From positions 379,501,348 through 379,565,347 of the forward strand of contig NC_064614.1 of the NCBI RefSeq assembly GCF_023898315.1: DNA of 64,000 nt, read 5' to 3'. The DNA comes from Schistocerca nitens. Lineage: Eukaryota > Arthropoda > Insecta > Orthoptera > Acrididae. This document shows positions 1 through 10,960 of this stretch, in pieces. The notes under the pieces were generated by a model. That model was not told the DNA's origin, ran no database searches, and saw only the letters and a list, made by a program, of their open reading frames with translations. The translations under genes were made by a program, and so were the position numbers. Every line of letters starts with the position of its first letter. The stretch's first letter is position 1.

Positions 1-232
1 CTTACTTGATACAACCAAACAGATTAGTCATTAGTCTATTCGTATTGATTAACAAATAATGGAAGCGGTAATGTTTCTCACTTTTTTACAGATCGTTAAT
101 TCATTTATAAAAGAAATATTTCATCAGATTTGCGTACTGGATATATTAAGTTCATTAAACTGTGTTTTAAATTAAGTGCAGGACCTAAATCTTGTATATA
201 AGTTGCCATTCCACTTATATAACCTTCCGTAT

Positions 233-484
233 ACAGGGTGGTCAGCAACAGCGTGAAAAGCTTGTAAGGATGTTGCTGCGTAGGTTGAGCTGAGAAATAA
301 TTCTTAACAAAAAAATTCGATGTGTTGCGCAGTTTCCGAGTTAACGGCCCAGTTTTCTAATTTCAATGCTAATTAACTCGTACATGGTGCAACGTATCGA
401 ATTTTTGTCTTAGCAATTATTTCTCGACATAACCTACCTTACAACACCCTTACAAATATTTCAGACTGCTTCTGACCACGCTGT
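233..484. mobile_element. Palindromic MITE, about 250 bp
   Basis: The two halves are imperfect inverted copies of each other. The left half starts with an AGGGTGGTCAG-type end and its complement closes the right half. Shared blocks in the same order are TTGTAAGG, GAGAAATAATT, AAAAATTCGAT and CGAGTTAA, so each arm is about 110 bp with a short centre. No coding capacity is visible. This is the layout of a non-autonomous foldback MITE; superfamily and target-site duplication could not be fixed. Confidence 0.65.
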
Positions 485-1690
485 GTGTCTTCAGAGCATC
501 AGTACCTTTAGCGACTTACACGATACCCCCTGTCTCGACAACCTTTATTTACTGCCCGATATATTTCATTATAATACTACCACATTGACTGCCCAGCTAC
601 GGAGACAAACTCCACGTGCAAGAAGGTTTGGCTAAGTAATTTTCTTAAAGTTAGCCTGTGTCACAGAATCATGATACGAAACCTCAATGTCATTAATTTG
701 TCCTGTTGAGACACGGTAGAGCAACAGCTATTCCAATGGCACTTACAACACATTAATCTGAATCTACTCTAGGACCGCTAAATTAATCAGCTATTTGCTT
801 GCATGTTCAGCACTCTAAGACTTCAAGAAACGTCTGCCGTGTCTCATGACGACACCAAACGCCCATTTACTCTTCCAACTTTAGGGACTCATCTAAAACA
901 AAAGTACATTTTAAGTCTGTTATGTAGACAGACCGAAGAACCATTAGGATGGTACTAAGTTTACTAAGTTCCAGTGACTATCATTTTACTGTCAGTCTTT
1001 CATAACACAGTTTATATCTCTGAAATGACTGCTACAATGTAGAGATTAAGAACACCGCAACACGACTGCGTCTCAGAGCTCCATCGGTTGAAAGCACAAT
1101 AACACATTAATGTACAACTGAAAAGTGGTAAGTGGTCTTTTGTTTGTAGTAGCCCAGTATCAGGTCTCGATGATACGGCACCATCCGGGTGGACGCACTA
1201 TCAAACGCAACCAGCATTGTTAAAATTAGTCAGCCTGTTGGGTACTTACGCACAATATAAATAATAGACGACGAACTGATTACATTCTCCCTTTTGAAAG
1301 ACAGTTAAAATCGTTCTTATTTGCTGAAAATGACTGACAAAATATTTCTACTGGTTAAATTTTAGCATGTACACTTTGCTGTTCCTTAGAGCAATATTTT
1401 TCAAACAGTTTATAGTCACTGCTGTTCATATTTTTAATTTTTTATTATATATTGCGGTCTGGGGTGTTCAAAGACCAATGTGACTAGATTACGTCTTTGA
1501 AGTGAAATGGTTTAGGTCTTTCCCCTTAATGAAACAGAACGTTTTTTACATAAATTGATACCCAGTTAACTGAAAAATATTTTATTTAGCTTGTGCTAGT
1601 TGTACTTCCTCACTACAAGCCTTTTCCGGCTAGTATGTATTTGTTAACTGCACCTGTTGATGTTACAATTAATGTAGCTTATTGGAATTA
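485..1690. other. AT-rich stretch without recognised gene
   Basis: No long open frame, tRNA-like segment or copy of a repeat seen elsewhere in the window was recognised here. It may be unique intergenic sequence or old repeats decayed past recognition. Confidence 0.4.
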
Positions 1691-1825
1691 CTGAAGAATG
1701 GGCTACAACCCGTCGGCTTTGACCAATGGCGTCATAAGTTACCAGAGATGATGTATTGTACAGACATATATCACGTAAATTCATATTTCGAACATAATGT
1801 TTATTATATCGCTTCTTTGAATCCT

Positions 1826-3390
1826 AGTGTCCTGTTCTTCAGTTGATCTACATAGCTCAACCGAAGAATGGGGCACTAGTGCAAAAAAATAAAGAAAAAA
1901 GGACAGAAGTTTGCATTCAATACCTCAGTTGACATGTATGAGTTGTTTCCCAAGCTGCAGTTGATCTGTATAGACTAACTGCAGTGCGGGATACAAATTT
2001 AGCGTGTGTTGACTTTTTTGCCTCCGCTAGCACTAGTACCCTGTCCTTCAGTTGACCTATGTAGGTCAACTGAAGTACGGGATACAAATTTTACAGGTGT
2101 TAATTTTTTCGCTCCCTCTACTATAGTATCCTATTCTTCAAAAAAATGGTTCAAATGGGTATGAGCACTATGGGACTTAACATCTGAGGTCAGCAATCCC
2201 CTAGAACTTAGAACTACTTAAACCTAACTAACCTAAGGACATCACACACATCCATGCACGAGGCAGGATTGGAACCTGCGACGGTAGCGGAAGCGCGGTT
2301 CCAGGGTGTAGTGCCTAGAACCGCTCGGTCACTCCGGCCGGCTTCCTAATCTTCAATTGATGCTAGTACTAGCGAAGGTGAAATAACGGCATACATAAAA
2401 TTTGTAACTCATACTTTAGCTGACCTATATAGGTCAACAGAAGAATAGGATACTAATGCTAGTGAAGATGGAATACATTTTTTTTTTCGTCTTCGAGACT
2501 ATTAGTATCGACGGAAAGTTATCGTAGTAGTACTAGAGACGGCGAAGAAAACTACAACAGTAAAATTTGCATCCCATACTTCAGATGACCTATGTAGGTA
2601 AGCTTAAGAAAAGGATTCTAGTATTAACAAAGGCGAAAAACTCGACATGAGCAAAATTTGTATCCCGTATTCTGTTGAACTATATAGGTCAAATGAAGAA
2701 TAGGATACTAGTATTAGAGCAGGCGAAAAATAGCGACATACAGATTACTACCTTCTTTTTTTGTCTTTGCTAGTGCTAGGAACCGGTATTTCAGTTTGTA
2801 AGGGTACAGTACTGCTACACAGTATCGATCATACGATCTATGCATCGTTCATAAACTAAAGCAAAGACTGCAGTGTAGTCAATATGGTAATGTGCGAGTG
2901 GGTGAGCGAGAGTCGAGTGTTAGAGTCCTTGAGTGGTAGTCGGGTGTGCGAGAGGCTAGAGACGGTTGCTCAGTAACGCAGTAACGAGGCCGGAGATTAG
3001 TGACAGAATGTAGGCGTAATGGCACAAAGTATTTGATTTCTGTTGAGTGTTTATAAATGTTGGATAACAAAAGGGTTTTTTAATTAATAAAATCCATTAT
3101 TTGAGAAAGGACGTGTTATCATTTAGCAGTTTTCCTTAGATTTCTCAATAACAGGAGGGCATGACAATGAGTGTGATGTGAAGGAGTTATTACTGATTAT
3201 GCTAAATTAATTAAATATAACTTCATCTTCAGCGTATGCGAATAATAAAGTTCGGTGCGAAACTTGGGGTGGTTTTAAGTTGACCTATATAGGTGAAGTA
3301 CGGGATACAAATTTCTCATATGTATATCTTTTCGCCTTCGATAGTGAAAAATATCGTAGTAATACTAGTGCTAGCGAAGGCGAAAAAATG
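1826..3390. repeat. Cluster of short palindromes (GTTGACCTATATAGGTCAAC type)
   Basis: At least seven imperfect palindromes centred on GTTGACCTATATAGGTCAAC occur near 1852, 1970, 2060, 2428, 2592, 2684 and 3288. The clearest is 28 bp at 2047-2074. They are flanked by GGGATACAAATTT or GAATAGGATACTAG, and these alternate with CTAGCGAAGGCGAAAAA and its complement in both orientations. The result is a mosaic of nested inverted repeats with a unit of roughly 75-110 bp. The spacing is irregular and the orientation alternates, so it is neither a simple satellite nor a CRISPR. No coding potential beyond chance ORFs. Confidence 0.7.
2141..2342 (-). mobile_element. SINE-A copy (tRNA-derived)
   Basis: SINE-A is the commonest family in the window and is described once here. 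Read on its sense strand it opens with a tRNA-like head. The head holds a pol III A box (TGGCCGAGCGG type) and a B box (GGTTCGAATCC type). A body of about 120 bp follows, containing ATGTCCTTAGGTTAGTTAGG and ending GAGCCATTTGAACCATT. This copy is nearly full length with a mutated B box, and it sits inside the palindrome cluster, interrupting a GTATCCTATTCTTC arm. Confidence 0.9.
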
Positions 3391-3535
3391 GGGAAAACTG
3401 CAAAATTTGTATTCCATACTATTGACGAATCCGGCTTCAAGTCTTCCATATTCGCAGGAATAGATAAGTCCATATATGCAAACGAAAATCAAAAAGTAAA
3501 AATTGTCCAGAACGAGAAACAGTTCTTCCAAAATA

Positions 3536-4939
3536 CACTACTGGCCATTAAAATTGCTACACCACGAAGATGACGTGCCACAGACGCGAAATTTAACCGA
3601 CAGGAAGAAGATGCTGTGATATGCAAATGATTAGCTTTTCAGAGCATTCAAGCAAGGTTGGCGCCAGTGGCGATACCTACAACGTGCTGACATGAGGAAA
3701 GTTTCCAACCGATTTCTCATACACAAACAGCAGTTGACCGGCGTTGCCTGGTGAAACTTTGTTGTGATGCCTCGTGTAGGGAGGAGAAATGCGTACCACC
3801 GCGTTTCCGACTTTGATAAAGGTCAGACTGTAGCCTATCGCGATTGCTGTTTATCGTGTCGCGACATTGCTGCTCGCGTTGGTCGAGATCGAATGACTGT
3901 TAGCACAATATGGAATTGGTGGGTTCAGGAGGGTAATACGGAAAGCCGAGCTGGATCCCAACGGCCTCGTGTCACTAGCAGTCGAGATGACAGACATCTT
4001 ATCCGCGTGTCTGTAACGGATCGTGAAGCCACGTCTCGATCCCTGAGTCAAGAGATGGGAACGTTTGCAAGACAACAACCATCTGCACGGACAGTTCGAC
4101 GACGTTTGCAGCAGCATGGACTATCAGCTCGGAGACCATATCTGCGGTACCCTTGACGCTGCATCACAGACAGGAGCGCCTGCGATGGTGAACTCAACGA
4201 CGAACCTGGGTGCACGAATGGCAAAACGTCGTTTTTTTCAGATGAATCCAGGTTCTGTTTACAGCATCATGATGGTCGCATCCGCGTTTGGCGACATCGC
4301 GGTGAACGCACATTGGAAGCGTGTATTCCTCATCGCCATACTGGCGTATCACCCGGCGTGATGGAATGGGGTGGCATTGGTTACACGTCTCGGTCACCTC
4401 TTGTTCGCATTGACGGCACTTTGAACGCTGGAAGTTACATTTCAGATGTTTTACGACCCGTGACTCTACCCTTCATTCGATCCCTGCGAAACCCTACATT
4501 TCAGCAGGATAATGCACGACCACATGTTGCAGGTCCTGTATGGGCCTTTCTGGATACAGAAAATGTTCGACTGCTGCCCTGGCCAGCTCATTCTCCATAT
4601 CTCTCACCAATTGAAAAAGTCTGGTCAGTGGTGGCGGAGCAACTGGCTCGTCACAATACGCCAGTTACTCTTGATGAACTGTGGTATCGTGTTGAAGCTG
4701 CATGGGCAGCTGTACCTGTACACGCCATCCAAGCTCTGTTTGACTCAATGCCCAGGCGTATCAAGGCCGTTATTACGGCCAGAGGTGGTTGTCCTGGGTA
4801 CTGATTTCTCAGGATCTATGTACCCAAATTGCGTGAAAATGTAATTACATGTCAGTTCCAGTATAATATATTTGTCCAATGTACAACCGTTTATCATCTG
4901 CATTTCTTCTTGGTGTAGCAATTTTAATGACCAGTAGTG
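3536..4939 (+). mobile_element. Tc1 element, family Tc1-A, copy 1
   Basis: A complete 1.4 kb element flanked by the TA target dinucleotide (3534-3535 and 4940-4941). The terminal inverted repeats begin CACTACTGGCCATTAAAATT and continue with TGCTACACCA. The same ends bound the copies at 51581-54977 and 61072-62472, which fixes the family boundaries. It carries a broken transposase frame and is nested in the 1.7-5.2 kb palindromic region. Confidence 0.92.
3767..4804 (+). pseudogene. Broken Tc1-A transposase
   Basis: A DD34E-type Tc1 transposase, which in its intact form would cut and rejoin the element at TA dinucleotides. The first ATG is at 3767, just after an in-frame GTG. The N-terminal helix-turn-helix part and a GSQRPR motif read open to 4156. 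Compared with the intact copy at 61207-62247 there is a one-base loss near 4147, a premature stop shortly after it, and an extra T in the run before the first catalytic block. From about 4240 the frame recovers: an SDESRF-type block, QQDNARPH and SPYLSPIEKVW are all readable to the stop at 4802-4804. This copy cannot make transposase, but its ends are intact, so in principle it could be moved by a relative. Confidence 0.9.
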
Positions 4940-5195
4940 TATCTCAGACACATTGAGAATGAAAATAAGTACCGAATGAATTGAAATGAACAAATGATTT
5001 AAATTAATATAAGCGAAGAAAATCGTAAACAATGTCTAGCGCTGTCTTTTAAAAAATACTTTCATTTATTTCAATTTACAATGATAACGCCTCGCCACAG
5101 AAGACAACCTATGGGTCGAAAATAAAGACATTAACATCTACGAGTAAACTATGACATCACAGATGAAAGCCGACGGGTTGTATTCGATTCCTCAG

Positions 5196-5636
5196 TTGAC
5201 CCAGTTTACTGACGTCTATGTATATTTCACATGAAGTTGTTTTACAATATTTTTACTTACGTGTAGATGTTATGACATTCATAATGCATCTTGGAGAGAA
5301 TATTTGTCTCATGAAAAGTTGGATGAATCACGTAATTTCGTCTGTATAGAATACTATTTTTGACATATTAAATGACAGTTCTCGCTCTTATGTTCACAGA
5401 GAAATTGTATCTCTGAAGATCAGAGATGGTGATTGTGTGTGATAAATATTAGATTTCTGTTTATTGTTCTGTGTAACATGTGGTTTTATCGTTTTATTTT
5501 TCTAAAATTTCGATAAAGTTTTCTAAGTAATTTTTTTTATCTTTCAAATCAGTTTGTACGTTGAGGACGCCAATGGGATATTTATTCGCATCTGTGTAAA
5601 TTTCCAGCCTACAAAATTTCATGTAATGACTACACT
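5196..5636. other. AT-rich stretch without recognised gene
   Basis: No supported coding frame or classified repeat was seen. A half-site of the palindrome family (CAGTTGAC) lies at its left edge. Confidence 0.35.
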
Positions 5637-5735
5637 AAATTTTATATTGGTCCAACAGGAAGAAGCTTTACAATTCGATTTAAAGAACATACGAGAAAAT
5701 TTGAAAACAACCAGTCAAGCTCCATTTACACCTAA
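5637..5735 (+). pseudogene. Penelope-like GIY-YIG endonuclease fragment
   Basis: A short frame reads KFYIGPTGRSFTIRFKEHT followed by RKFENNQSS, then a stop. The FYIG...TGRSF...R..EH pattern is the signature of the GIY-YIG endonuclease at the C-terminus of Penelope-like retroelements. About 33 residues remain, with no reverse transcriptase upstream, so this is a dead fragment. A second, different fragment lies at 63613-63777. Confidence 0.7.
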
Positions 5736-5751
5736 AGAACCAAAGGCACAC

Positions 5752-6350
5752 AGCGGACACATTGAAAATGGGCGCCCACACTTCATCACAGGACCCGTAG
5801 GTTGGAAGGTTGCTCGCTTTGTAAAGCAAGACAGCCGGCGATCTGTGGGAGATTTGCTGACAGGATACAGTGCCAGTGCAGGCACAACTTTTTCGGAGTA
5901 CATCGTTTGGTGCATTTTGTTGAACATGGGGCCCCGCAGCGGACGACATCTATGTGTTTCCATGTTGCCCAACGACATCGTCGGGCGTGGGATCATTGAG
6001 GTAAGAACGTGAACGGATGGAAACGCGTAGCATCGTCGAATGAATCACGTTACTTGTTACATCAGGTTGGGGGTACTGACATATATGGGGGGACATTACC
6101 TGAGCTATCATACGATCAGTGATAGTAGTGGAAGACATAACAGCCGTGGTCTGGGTGACAGTTATTGTGGACCATCTTCGTGCTTCATTTCTTCCCCGAT
6201 GCCGCGCCAGTGGCATATTCTAGAAGGATAAGTAAACGTGTCACAAGGCTATAAGCGAGCTACAATAATACGAGGGGCATGATACAGAACTCACATTGAT
6301 GTCTTCACCACGAAAATCGTCTGATACCGTTAACATCGGTTTGCTCCAGA
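5752..6350 (+). pseudogene. Decayed Tc1-like transposase (family Tc1-C)
   Basis: Partial frames resemble the N-terminal and first catalytic parts of a Tc1 transposase. A segment near 5815-5960 reads VKQDSRRSVGDLLTGYSASA and then LLNMGPRSGRHLCVSML, matching the second DNA-binding domain and the R-S-R-R-P-type linker of this superfamily. Near 6030-6070 the frame resembles DESRYLLHQ, the block holding the first catalytic Asp. Frameshifts and stops are frequent and no terminal repeats were found. It is older than, and distinct from, the Tc1-A copies. Boundaries are approximate. Confidence 0.6.
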
Positions 6351-6354
6351 ATAC

Positions 6355-7822
6355 ATGAACATATTCTCAGTTCGAGTGTAATAAATTTCCTTGAGAAGTA
6401 AAAGCTTCTAATCGCGAAACAGGATGTTTTCAGAAAACATCACGTGTGAAGCTCAGCTTGTTCTATTTTCATATGATATCCTGCGAACACTGGATGAAGG
6501 GCAACATGCAGATTCCATTTTACTTTGATTACCGAAAAGCATTTGACACGGTGCCCCACCGGAGACTGTCAATGAAGGTACGAGTATAACAAATAGATTC
6601 CCACGTATGTGAGTGGCTCGAAGACTTCTTAATTAACTAAACCAAGTACGTTGCCTTCGACGTCGAGTATTCTTCAGAGTTAAGGGTAACGACAGTTTTT
6701 TCCTTGGGTGGTGTGATAGAACTGCTATTATTTACTATATACATAAATGATCCGGCGGACAAGGACAATTTCACGGCTATTTCCTGATGACGCTGTCGCG
6801 TACGGGAAGGTGTCGTCGTTGAGTGCCTGTAGGAGTATACAAGACGACTTAGACAAACTTTCTAGTTCGTGTGATGAATGTGAACTCGCTCTAAATGTAG
6901 AAAAATATAGGTTTATTCACATGAACAGGAAAAACAAACCCACAACGTTCGAATACAGCAATAGAAGTGTGCTGTTTGACACAATCACGTCGCTTAAATA
7001 TCTAGGCGTAGCGCTGCAAAGCGATATGATATCGAACGAGCATGTAAGGATTGTAGTAGGGAGGGAAAATGGTCGACTTCTATTTATTGGCAGAATTTTA
7101 GGAAAGTTTGGTTCATCTGTAAAGGAGACGACATGTAGGACACTAGTACGACCCATTCTTGAGTACTGCTTGAGTGCCTGGGTCCCGCACCAGGTCGGAT
7201 TGAAGGAAGGCACCGAAACAGTTCATGGGTGGGCTGCTAGATTTGTTACCGGTAGGCTCAAACAACAAGCAAGTATTACAGAGATGCATAGGGAACTCAA
7301 ATATGAATCCCTGGAGGGAAGCCGACGGTTTTTCTTATTTTTTTCGATGACTACCAATGAGAAAATCTAGAGAACCGGTACTTGAGGCTGAATGCAGACC
7401 GAATTTACTGCCGCCACCGTTCATTTAGCGTAAGGACTACAAAGACAAGCGATATCAGGGCTCGTACAGAGGCGTATGGATCGTCATTTTTCCCTTACTG
7501 TGTTTGCTTGTGGAAGAAGAAAAATGGTTCAAATGGCTCTGAGCACTATGGGACTCAACATCTTAGGTCATAAGTCCCCTAGAACTTAGAACTACTTAAA
7601 CCTAACTAACCTAAGGACATCACACACACCCATGCCCGAGGCAGGATTCGAACCTGCGACCGTAGCAGTCCCGCGGTTCCGGACTGCAGCGCCAGAACCG
7701 CTAGACCACCGCGGCCGGCGAAGAAGAAAAGAAATGTCTAGTCATCGTACAGGGTAGCCTCCGCCACGCACCGTACGGTGGCTCGTGGAGTATGTATGTA
7801 AATGTAGATGAAGATGTAGAAA
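6355..7822 (+). pseudogene. Non-LTR retrotransposon 3' part, GATGTA-tailed family, copy 1
   Basis: A 5'-truncated LINE that starts inside the reverse transcriptase. A decayed HGFRKH-type block near 6420 is followed by YFDYRKAFDTVPHRRL near 6530 and by the TIYIND...DDA region around 6740-6800. The C-terminal part (6747-7370) reads fairly well, including LVRPILEYC, and ends in an FFPYCVCLW-type block that is split by a SINE-A at 7524-7719. After the SINE the frame runs to a short degenerate ATGTAG-type tail at 7800-7820. The sister copies at 52722-54660 and 57320-58900 confirm the 3' end. Frameshifts make it inactive. Confidence 0.85.
7524..7719 (-). mobile_element. SINE-A copy with perfect 11-bp TSD
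   Basis: Full-length SINE-A flanked by perfect GAAGAAGAAAA direct repeats (7513-7523 and 7720-7730). It inserted into the 3' coding end of the LINE fragment, so it is younger than that LINE. Confidence 0.95.
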
Positions 7823-7829
7823 CTGCTCA

Positions 7830-7831
<2 letters not shown>

Positions 7832-7873
<42 letters not shown>

Positions 7874-7890
7874 CGCGCGCGCGCGCGTGT
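7832..7890. repeat. (GT)n-(GC)n alternating microsatellite
   Basis: About 59 bp of uninterrupted alternating purine-pyrimidine sequence: GT repeats turning into GC repeats and closing with GTGTG. Such tracts can adopt Z-DNA. It lies just downstream of a LINE tail. Confidence 0.97.
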
Positions 7891-8059
7891 GATGATATGG
7901 CACCGACGAGTCGGAGCGCGGCTGCAGGAAAAATGTGAAGAAATCGAAAAAGCAACGTTCGTCTAAAGGGCTGATTCAGTATATAGAAAAGTCCGTTAGA
8001 AAGAACGGGCGGCCATATTAAGAGGGCAATGGGAATTCCACTATCAAGTGCAGATTAAA

Positions 8060-9215
8060 AGGCCCTATAGGGCAGGGAGGGGGGGCCGGAATTGTCTGAT
8101 GGATTGGTAGAAGAAGCAAAAGGAGTCGATGTGGAAGAGATAGAGGTGGCTCTAGTTGGAGTTTAACTGGAATAGTTAGGATGAAATAAGGCAGAAAGGA
8201 TAGCTAAAATTCCTTCGGAATTTTTGAAGTCATTAGGAGACACGGTAACCAAGTGAGTACTCAATTTGTTGTGTAGAACCCATGAGCCTGCAGATATACT
8301 TTGGCAAAGTCATCATCCACATAATCTAGAAGATATCAAGGCCAGATAAGTGCGAGAACTATCGCACAATGTTATTAATAGCTCATGCACAAAAGTTGCT
8401 GACAAGGATAATAGACGGAAGAATGGAATAGAAAATTGAGGATCTGTTACACTATGATCCGTTTGGCTTGCGGAAATGTAAGTGAACATAGAGGCGGTAT
8501 TGACGTTACAACTGACAGCAGAAGAAAGACATCTGAAAAATTAAGACACATTGATAGCATTTGTCGACCTGGAAAAAGCATTCGACAGATAAAATGGTGC
8601 AAAATGTTCGAAAGTAAGCTATGGGAAAAAACGTGTAATATACAACGTGTGCTAGCCGCTGTGGCCGAGCGGTTCTAGGCGCTTCAGTCCTGAACCGCGC
8701 TGCTGCTACGGTCGCAGGTTAAAATCCTGCCTCGGGCATGGATGTGTGTGATGTCCTTAGGTTAGTTAGGTTTAAGTAGTTTTAAGTTCTAGGCGACTGA
8801 CGACCTCAGATGTTAAGTCCCATAGTGCCTTAGAGCCATTTGAACCATACAACGTGTACAAAAACCAAGAGGGACCAATAAGAATGGGAAACAAAGAACG
8901 AAATGGTCAGATTAAAAAAGATTTAAGACAGGGATGTAGTCTTTCACGCCTACTGTCCAACTGAAACACCGTAGAAGCAATGACGAAATAAAACGAAGGT
9001 TCACCGATGGGACAAATATTCAAGGCGAAAGGATATCAAGATAAGATTCGCTGATGGCATTGTTGTCCTCAGTGTAAATGAAGAAGAATTACAGGATGTG
9101 TTGAAAGGAATGAACAGTCTAATGAGTATAGAATTTGGCTTGGGAGTAAACCGAAAAAGACGAAAGTAATGAGGAATGGCAGAAAGCAGTAAACCCCGAT
9201 TCTTTAAAGAATCGA
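8060..9215 (+). pseudogene. RTE-like LINE fragment
   Basis: Scattered frames match the linker and reverse transcriptase of RTE/BovB-like elements. FLKSLGD is near 8220. FVDLEKAFDR, the first RT catalytic block, is near 8565. LRQGCSLSRLL is near 8930. FADGIVVL near 9050 stands in place of the usual FADD, so a catalytic Asp is lost. Multiple stops and frameshifts, and a SINE-A at 8651-8846, show it is long dead. The 5' and 3' ends were not found. Confidence 0.7.
8651..8846 (+). mobile_element. SINE-A copy with perfect 11-bp TSD
   Basis: Sense-strand copy starting GCTAGCCGCTGTGGCCGAG and ending GAGCCATTTGAACC. It is flanked by ATACAACGTGT at 8640-8650 and 8847-8857. The B box is degenerate (GGTTAAAATCC), so promoter activity is doubtful. 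Confidence 0.95.
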
Positions 9216-9737
9216 ATTGTCTTGTATACAGTAGCTTCAAACGTCTGTCCACCTTACAAATCAGTTAATGCGTTAAGTATTTATTTTATGCGTCGAAGAG
9301 AGAAAACGTTTCAAATTATGAGTGAAGCTTGTTGGAAATCGTTAAATGCTTTCATTATGAAATACTGGATGAACATATTCTAGGTGATTTGTGCTGCGCT
9401 TTAAGTAAAAGCTAGTTATCTATGCATGTCAATATATACGAGGTCGTATCTCCTGAACTTTGTGTTGTATAATCCTATTATTTTGCAGGTACATCCAGTG
9501 GTATTTGTGGATACTGACCGCAAACTGTGTAAAGAAAAAATAAATTAAACGTCATGCCTGATGCTGAAGGTTGAGTAAATGAACAACGGAAGTGTAGTAA
9601 GGGATAAAAAGTTCCGTTCATTATTTTGTGAGACATGTCAGCTAGAAAAAGTTTCATAATGGTTTGAAATTATGTATAAGGGTTGTTGGAGCCGCGAAGT
9701 GCTGTCATTCTTAAAAAATACTCGATGAGTATACAGG
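9216..9737. repeat. Non-coding stretch with one copy of a 170-bp repeat unit
   Basis: No gene seen. Bases about 9440-9570 (TCTCCTGAACTTTGTG ... AATAAATTAAACGTCATGCC) match two tandem units at 47366-47530 and 47752-47910. They share a CGT(C)ATAT/CTTGAACTATG start, an ATTTTGCAGGTAC middle and an AATAAATTAAAACGTCAT end. The rest of the interval is unassigned. Confidence 0.5.
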
Positions 9738-10146
9738 CACTGGACAAAAATACGAGAACACCGCAACAGAAGTATTCATAGCATAAATGCAGCTACTAGC
9801 CAGCCTGCTTTACCTGACGACGATCGACACCTGCATAGCGTTCTCAGTACGTTGCAAGTCACAAACGCGGTCAGGGCAGTGTTCTGTGTAGTCGTGAGTG
9901 CATTATGTCGGAACAAAGTGAATTCGAACGTGGGCAAATAGTTGGTGCTCGTATGTTAGGGTCTTCCGTAAAGAAGGTAGCCGATGAGTTTGGTGTTTCA
10001 ACAGACTTCGTATTAAATATTTATACCTCATACCAGAAAAGCGAGAAACGTCATGCGCCAAGTCAAAACGCGCACGAAAGTATGAGTTGACTGATCGTGA
10101 CGTACAGTCATTGAAGAGGACCGTGACGAAAAATAAGAGAACTGTA

Positions 10147-10960
10147 CGAAACTTCCTGGCAGATTAAAACTGTGTGCCGAACCGGACTCGAACTCGGGAC
10201 CTTTGCCTTTCGCGGGCAAGTGCTCTACCATCTGAGATAACAAAACGCGACTCACGATCCGTCCTCACAGCTTCAAATGGTTCAAATGGCTCTGAGCACT
10301 ATGCGACTTAACTTCTGAGGTCATCAGTCGCCTAGAACTTATACTAATTAACCTAAGGACATCACACACATCCATGCCCGAGGCAGGATTCGAACCTGCG
10401 ACCGTAGCGGTCGCTCGGTCCCAGACTGTAGCGCCTAGAACCGCACGGCCACTCCGGCCGGCTCACAGCTTCAATTTGCCAGTACCTCGTCTCCTACCTT
10501 CCAAATTTCACAGAAGCTCTTCTGCCAACACTGCGGAACTAGCACTTCTGGAGAAAGGATATTGCGGAGACATGGCTTAGTCACTGCCTGTGGGATGTTT
10601 CCAGAATGATATTTGCACTCTGACAGATTAAAACTGTATGCCGGACCGAGAGTCGAACTCGGGACCTCTGCCTTTCGTGGGCAAGTGCTCTACCATCTGA
10701 GCTACCCAAGCACGACTCACGCCCCGTCCTCACAGCTTCACTTCTGCCAGTACCTCGTCTCCTACCTTCCAAACTTTACAGAAGCTCTCCTGCGCAGGAG
10801 AGTGAGCCGTGAGTCGTGCTTGGGTAGCTCAGATGGTAGAGCACTTGCCCGCGAAAGGCAAAGGTCCCGAGTTCGAGTCTCAGTTCGGCACACAGTTTTA
10901 ATCTGCCAGGAAGTTTCATATCAGCGCACACTCCGCTGCAGAGTGAAAATATCATTCTGG
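10147..10960. mobile_element. SINE-F composite in inverted arrangement, 12-bp TSD
   Basis: Flanked by AAGAGAACTGTA at 10135-10146 and 10961-10972. Inside are three copies of a tRNA-like segment. Sense version: GGGTAGCTCAGATGGTAGAG with a B box AGTTCGAGTC, then TTTTAATCTGCCAGGAAGTT. Two copies are on the minus strand (about 10150-10600 and 10615-10800) and one on the plus strand (about 10801-10960), meeting near 10800 in a palindrome. The first copy is split by a SINE-A. One target duplication round the whole block suggests the inverted composite moved, or was copied, as one unit. Confidence 0.8.
10277..10462 (-). mobile_element. SINE-A copy with perfect 12-bp TSD
   Basis: Flanked by TCACAGCTTCAA at 10265-10276 and 10463-10474. 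It is inserted into the first SINE-F copy and is therefore younger than it. Confidence 0.95.

Larger units (their letters stand above)
1691..5195. mobile_element. Candidate foldback-type composite bounded by 52-bp inverted arms
   Basis: Bases 1691-1742 and 5144-5195 are reverse complements at about 40 of 52 positions, with a perfect 17-bp core TACAACCCGTCGGCTTT. Between them lie a cluster of short palindromes (1826-3390), a SINE-A copy and a complete Tc1 element. No transposase belonging to the outer element was found: the only transposase inside is that of the nested Tc1. It could be a non-autonomous foldback element. Alternatively the arms may be two members of the same palindrome family that happen to lie 3.5 kb apart. 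The boundaries are tentative. Confidence 0.4.

Noticed and set aside
1826-3390. CRISPR-like array
   Set aside because: The repeats are palindromes in alternating orientation with irregular spacing and diverged sequence, in an animal-type genome. No unique regular spacers.
5554-6012. 152-codon plus-strand ORF as a gene
   Set aside because: It runs out of frame through a Penelope scrap and then in frame through a Tc1-like remnant. A composite accident.
10621-10720. tRNA gene-like segments with A and B boxes (also in every SINE-A head)
   Set aside because: They continue into SINE bodies, are flanked by target-site duplications and occur in many copies with degenerate arms. They are SINE heads, not functional tRNA genes.
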